Positions 62,301-64,000 of a stretch of DNA of 64,000 bases are shown piece after piece (the stretch's first letter is position 1; each line of letters opens with the position of its first letter). Below the pieces are notes generated by a model. The model had not been told where the DNA came from. It saw nothing but the letters and a program-made list of their open reading frames with translations, and did not search any database. A program made the position numbers and the translations under genes. Origin of the DNA: Burkholderia lata (GTDB lineage: Bacteria; Pseudomonadota; Gammaproteobacteria; Burkholderiales; Burkholderiaceae); the NCBI RefSeq assembly GCF_000012945.1, contig NC_007511.1, positions 372,001 to 436,000 of the forward strand, given 5' to 3'.

Positions 62301-62603
62301 TGGCGGTAGATCGTTGCCGCCTGTGCCTGTGTGGTTTCTTGAAGGATGGTCGGATGACAATTGCCAGCTCCTTTTTCCCTGATGAAGCGCTGTATGGCGG
62401 ATTCGTAATTTGAAAGCAGGGCGCGTGCATGCGGCATCTGCAGGTCGAAGCATTGCCCGAGGCAATGGATGAGTGACAGCTTGCGATGATCCTCAAGCGG
62501 CACGCGTGGAACCTGCCACAGCCCATCCGCATCAACACAGGCGCGGCGGAACGGAACCGCAGAAAAGTCGAAGCATTTCCGTTTCGTCGATACATACGCT
62601 CAT
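62264..62603 (-). pseudogene. Apparently frameshifted small gene, family unknown
   Basis: From an ATG at 62603, with GAGG nine bases upstream, the frame reads MSVCIDETEMLRLF and soon hits a stop at 62532. A second minus-strand frame overlapping that one is open across this point and runs on as VPFRRACVDADGLWQVPRVP, then LEDHRKLSLIHCLGQCFDLQMPHARALLSN to a stop at 62264. The second part looks like real protein but its only start is a GTG at 62503 without a ribosome site. A single frameshift near 62555 would join them into about 110 residues. I cannot name the family. It overlaps the permease start by 37 bp, like an operon partner. Confidence 0.4.
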
Positions 62604-62780
62604 GGGACCAGTCCTCGGGGAATCAGCATGGCTTGTCGATTCGACAAGCCCTCTCAGTCATGTCGACCTGGTTGGCCGATCTATATCGATAATGGATACT
62701 TGACGCGTAGATAATGCGTGATCAGATACGTTGTTCCCAATGCAGTTTTGACTTGCAGGTAGTCGCCATTGATATAGGTA

Positions 62781-63683
62781 ATGTCGATGAATCCACGCCA
62801 ACTCGAAGCTTTCAGGGCGGTCATGACGACCGGTACGACGACCCGCGCATCGGATCTGATGCACACGTCGCAATCGGCGATCAGCCGACTCGTCAGCCAA
62901 TTGGAAGCGACGTTGCGCCTCAAGTTGTTCGACAGGGATGGTGCGCGGCTGCGCCCGACGCCGGAGGCCAAGGCGCTGTTGATCGAAGTCGAGCGCATGT
63001 TCGCCGGGATGGATGTGATCCGGGAGCGGGCAACCAGTCTGCGGGAAGGGCGGAGCGGAATCCTGACGATTGCGAGTCTGCCCGCGCTGGGGTACGGGCC
63101 GTTGCCTGCTTTGATCACGCAATTGAGATGCGACTTGCCGGATCTGCTTGTTCGCTATGAAATTCACTCGTCCCAGGAGGTGCGCGAGCGTGTTGCGAGC
63201 GGGCAATGTGACGTAGGGTTTGCCGCCGAACTGATCGATACCCATGGATTGGTCGCCCGATCAATCGCAAGGCGGCGAGCAGTACTTGCGGTGCCAGCGG
63301 ATCATGTCCTTGGGCAACGATCCCGCGTTTCGCTGTTCGATCTGGTGGACTACCCGTTCATTGCGTTGCCGTCGAAAGATACGTCACGCCGTCAACTCGA
63401 CGCGATGCTGGCGAATCGGGGCAAGAAACTCAATGTCGTCATCGAGGCCGCCTACACGCTGACCGTTGCTTCCATGGTGTGTCATGGTGCAGGCATAGGG
63501 CTCGTTGATCCGCTTTCCGTCGAGATGTTCGACTGGCACGGCGTGAGGTTCGTCGAGGTCGACGAACCGATATGGTTCAACACCCTGGCGATTCATAACA
63601 TGTCGACACCTCTTTCGGCGCCTGCCAGCAAACTTTTGGCCTTGGCCGACGCGGCCTGGAATGGCGCCGGACATGCGCGCTGA
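62781..63683 (+). CDS. LysR-type transcriptional regulator (lower-GC patch)
   Basis: A 300-residue LysR protein. The helix-turn-helix is TTTRASDLMHTSQSAISRLVSQLEATLRLKLFDRDG at about residues 18-53, with the usual LTIASLPALGYGPLP start of the effector domain. It is divergent from the disrupted small gene and the DMT permease, so it probably regulates them. The start may be ATG 62781 or 62787. Its stop codon directly abuts the stop of the next gene on the other strand (no gap). GC content is lower than in neighbouring genes. Confidence 0.87.
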   Translation: MSMNPRQLEAFRAVMTTGTTTRASDLMHTSQSAISRLVSQLEATLRLKLFDRDGARLRPTPEAKALLIEVERMFAGMDVIRERATSLREGRSGILTIASLPALGYGPLPALITQLRCDLPDLLVRYEIHSSQEVRERVASGQCDVGFAAELIDTHGLVARSIARRRAVLAVPADHVLGQRSRVSLFDLVDYPFIALPSKDTSRRQLDAMLANRGKKLNVVIEAAYTLTVASMVCHGAGIGLVDPLSVEMFDWHGVRFVEVDEPIWFNTLAIHNMSTPLSAPASKLLALADAAWNGAGHAR

Positions 63684-64000
63684 TCAAGACTCCACTGACG
63701 CAACCACATCCGCCAACCGCTGCGCGGCCGCCTCCATCTGCGCGCGGCCGAACCCGCCGAAGCCCAGCACGAGCCCCGGGCGAGCCGTACCCGGCGCGAA
63801 CATCGGCGACACCGCACGCACCGCGACGCCGGCTTGCGCGGCGCGCTCGACCACGTCGAGATCGTCGATCCCTTCCGCGAGCCACAGCACGACGTGCATC
63901 CCCTGATCGCCCGGCTGCACCCATGCGCGTTCGCGCGGCAGCCGTGCGCCGAGCGTGTCGATCAGCAGTGCGCGCTGCTCCGCATACACGCCGCGCACGC
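63684..64000 (-). CDS. MocR/PdxR-type regulator (GntR plus aminotransferase fold), C-terminal part
   Basis: Only the last 105 codons are in the window; the gene continues past the right edge. The sequence RGVYAEQRALLIDTLG, GDQGMHVVLWLAEG, VAVRAVSPMF and the ending GFGGFGRAQMEAAAQRLADVV fits the C-terminus of the fold-type I aminotransferase domain of MocR regulators such as PdxR or GabR. The N-terminal GntR helix-turn-helix would lie outside. The alternative is a stand-alone aminotransferase. Confidence 0.8.
   Translation of the reverse strand, partial: VRGVYAEQRALLIDTLGARLPRERAWVQPGDQGMHVVLWLAEGIDDLDVVERAAQAGVAVRAVSPMFAPGTARPGLVLGFGGFGRAQMEAAAQRLADVVASVES

Overview
The window comes from a high-GC betaproteobacterium that looks like Burkholderia, probably the B. 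cepacia complex. The basis is the 16S sequence and rrn operon layout, the strong G/C preference at third codon positions, and gene content: a phnW/phnSTUVAY phosphonate locus, CbtBA under a B12 riboswitch, MetR/MetE, a LysP/pipecolate-type lysine locus and porin_4 porins. The species call is inference. No phage, plasmid or insertion-sequence genes were seen.

Layout. 1-7892: phosphonate locus. phnW runs left off the edge, and a rightward overlapping operon phnSTUVAY ends with a PhnZ-like HD oxygenase gene and a strong terminator. Together they take up 2-aminoethylphosphonate and convert it through phosphonoacetaldehyde and phosphonoacetate to acetate and phosphate. 7893-13589: a complete rRNA operon with two promoters, 16S, tRNA-Ile, tRNA-Ala, 23S, 5S, RNase III processing stems, boxA elements and a terminator. 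13590-17086: a degenerate ~115-bp duplication, a DHA2 efflux pump, a 2OG-Fe(II) oxygenase and an 18-copy octamer repeat upstream of it. 17087-20608: Pit phosphate transporter, an unusual histidine phosphatase, and a cobalamin riboswitch driving cbtBA. 20631-24640: metR and metE diverging around a palindrome, a small unknown gene and a queH remnant.

24681-29424: MHS symporter, guanidinobutyrase-like ureohydrolase and divergent LysR regulator, followed by an Lrp-type regulator divergent from a LysE exporter. 29673-33041: a tandem pair of acid-type peptidases, sedolisin S53 and serine carboxypeptidase S10. 33116-38319: nadE, an EamA permease, a small unknown ORF, a DeoR regulator and a two-HKD phospholipase D-like protein. 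38395-44326: lysine/pipecolate locus with a TetR regulator, pipecolate-oxidase-like flavoprotein, LysP permease and divergent aminoadipate-semialdehyde dehydrogenase. 44432-50459: MscS-type channel with DUF3772, an MFS carrier and a YkuD L,D-transpeptidase.

50620-56352: purine-nucleoside locus with porin, Tat-exported nucleoside hydrolase, LysR regulator, AzgA-type permease and adenosine-deaminase-family enzyme. 56383-61211: SnoaL-like protein, WG-repeat protein and class A penicillin-binding protein. 61449-63683: a lower-GC patch with an EamA permease, an apparently frameshifted unknown gene and a LysR regulator. The window ends in the C-terminus of a MocR-type regulator.

Most of the window is ordinary Burkholderia metabolism. 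The observations most worth a second look are the PhnZ-like residue set inside a phnWAY operon, the octamer repeat, the phosphatase lacking its RHG arginine, the queH relic, and the frameshifted gene in the lower-GC patch. I did not find a clearly new multi-gene system.
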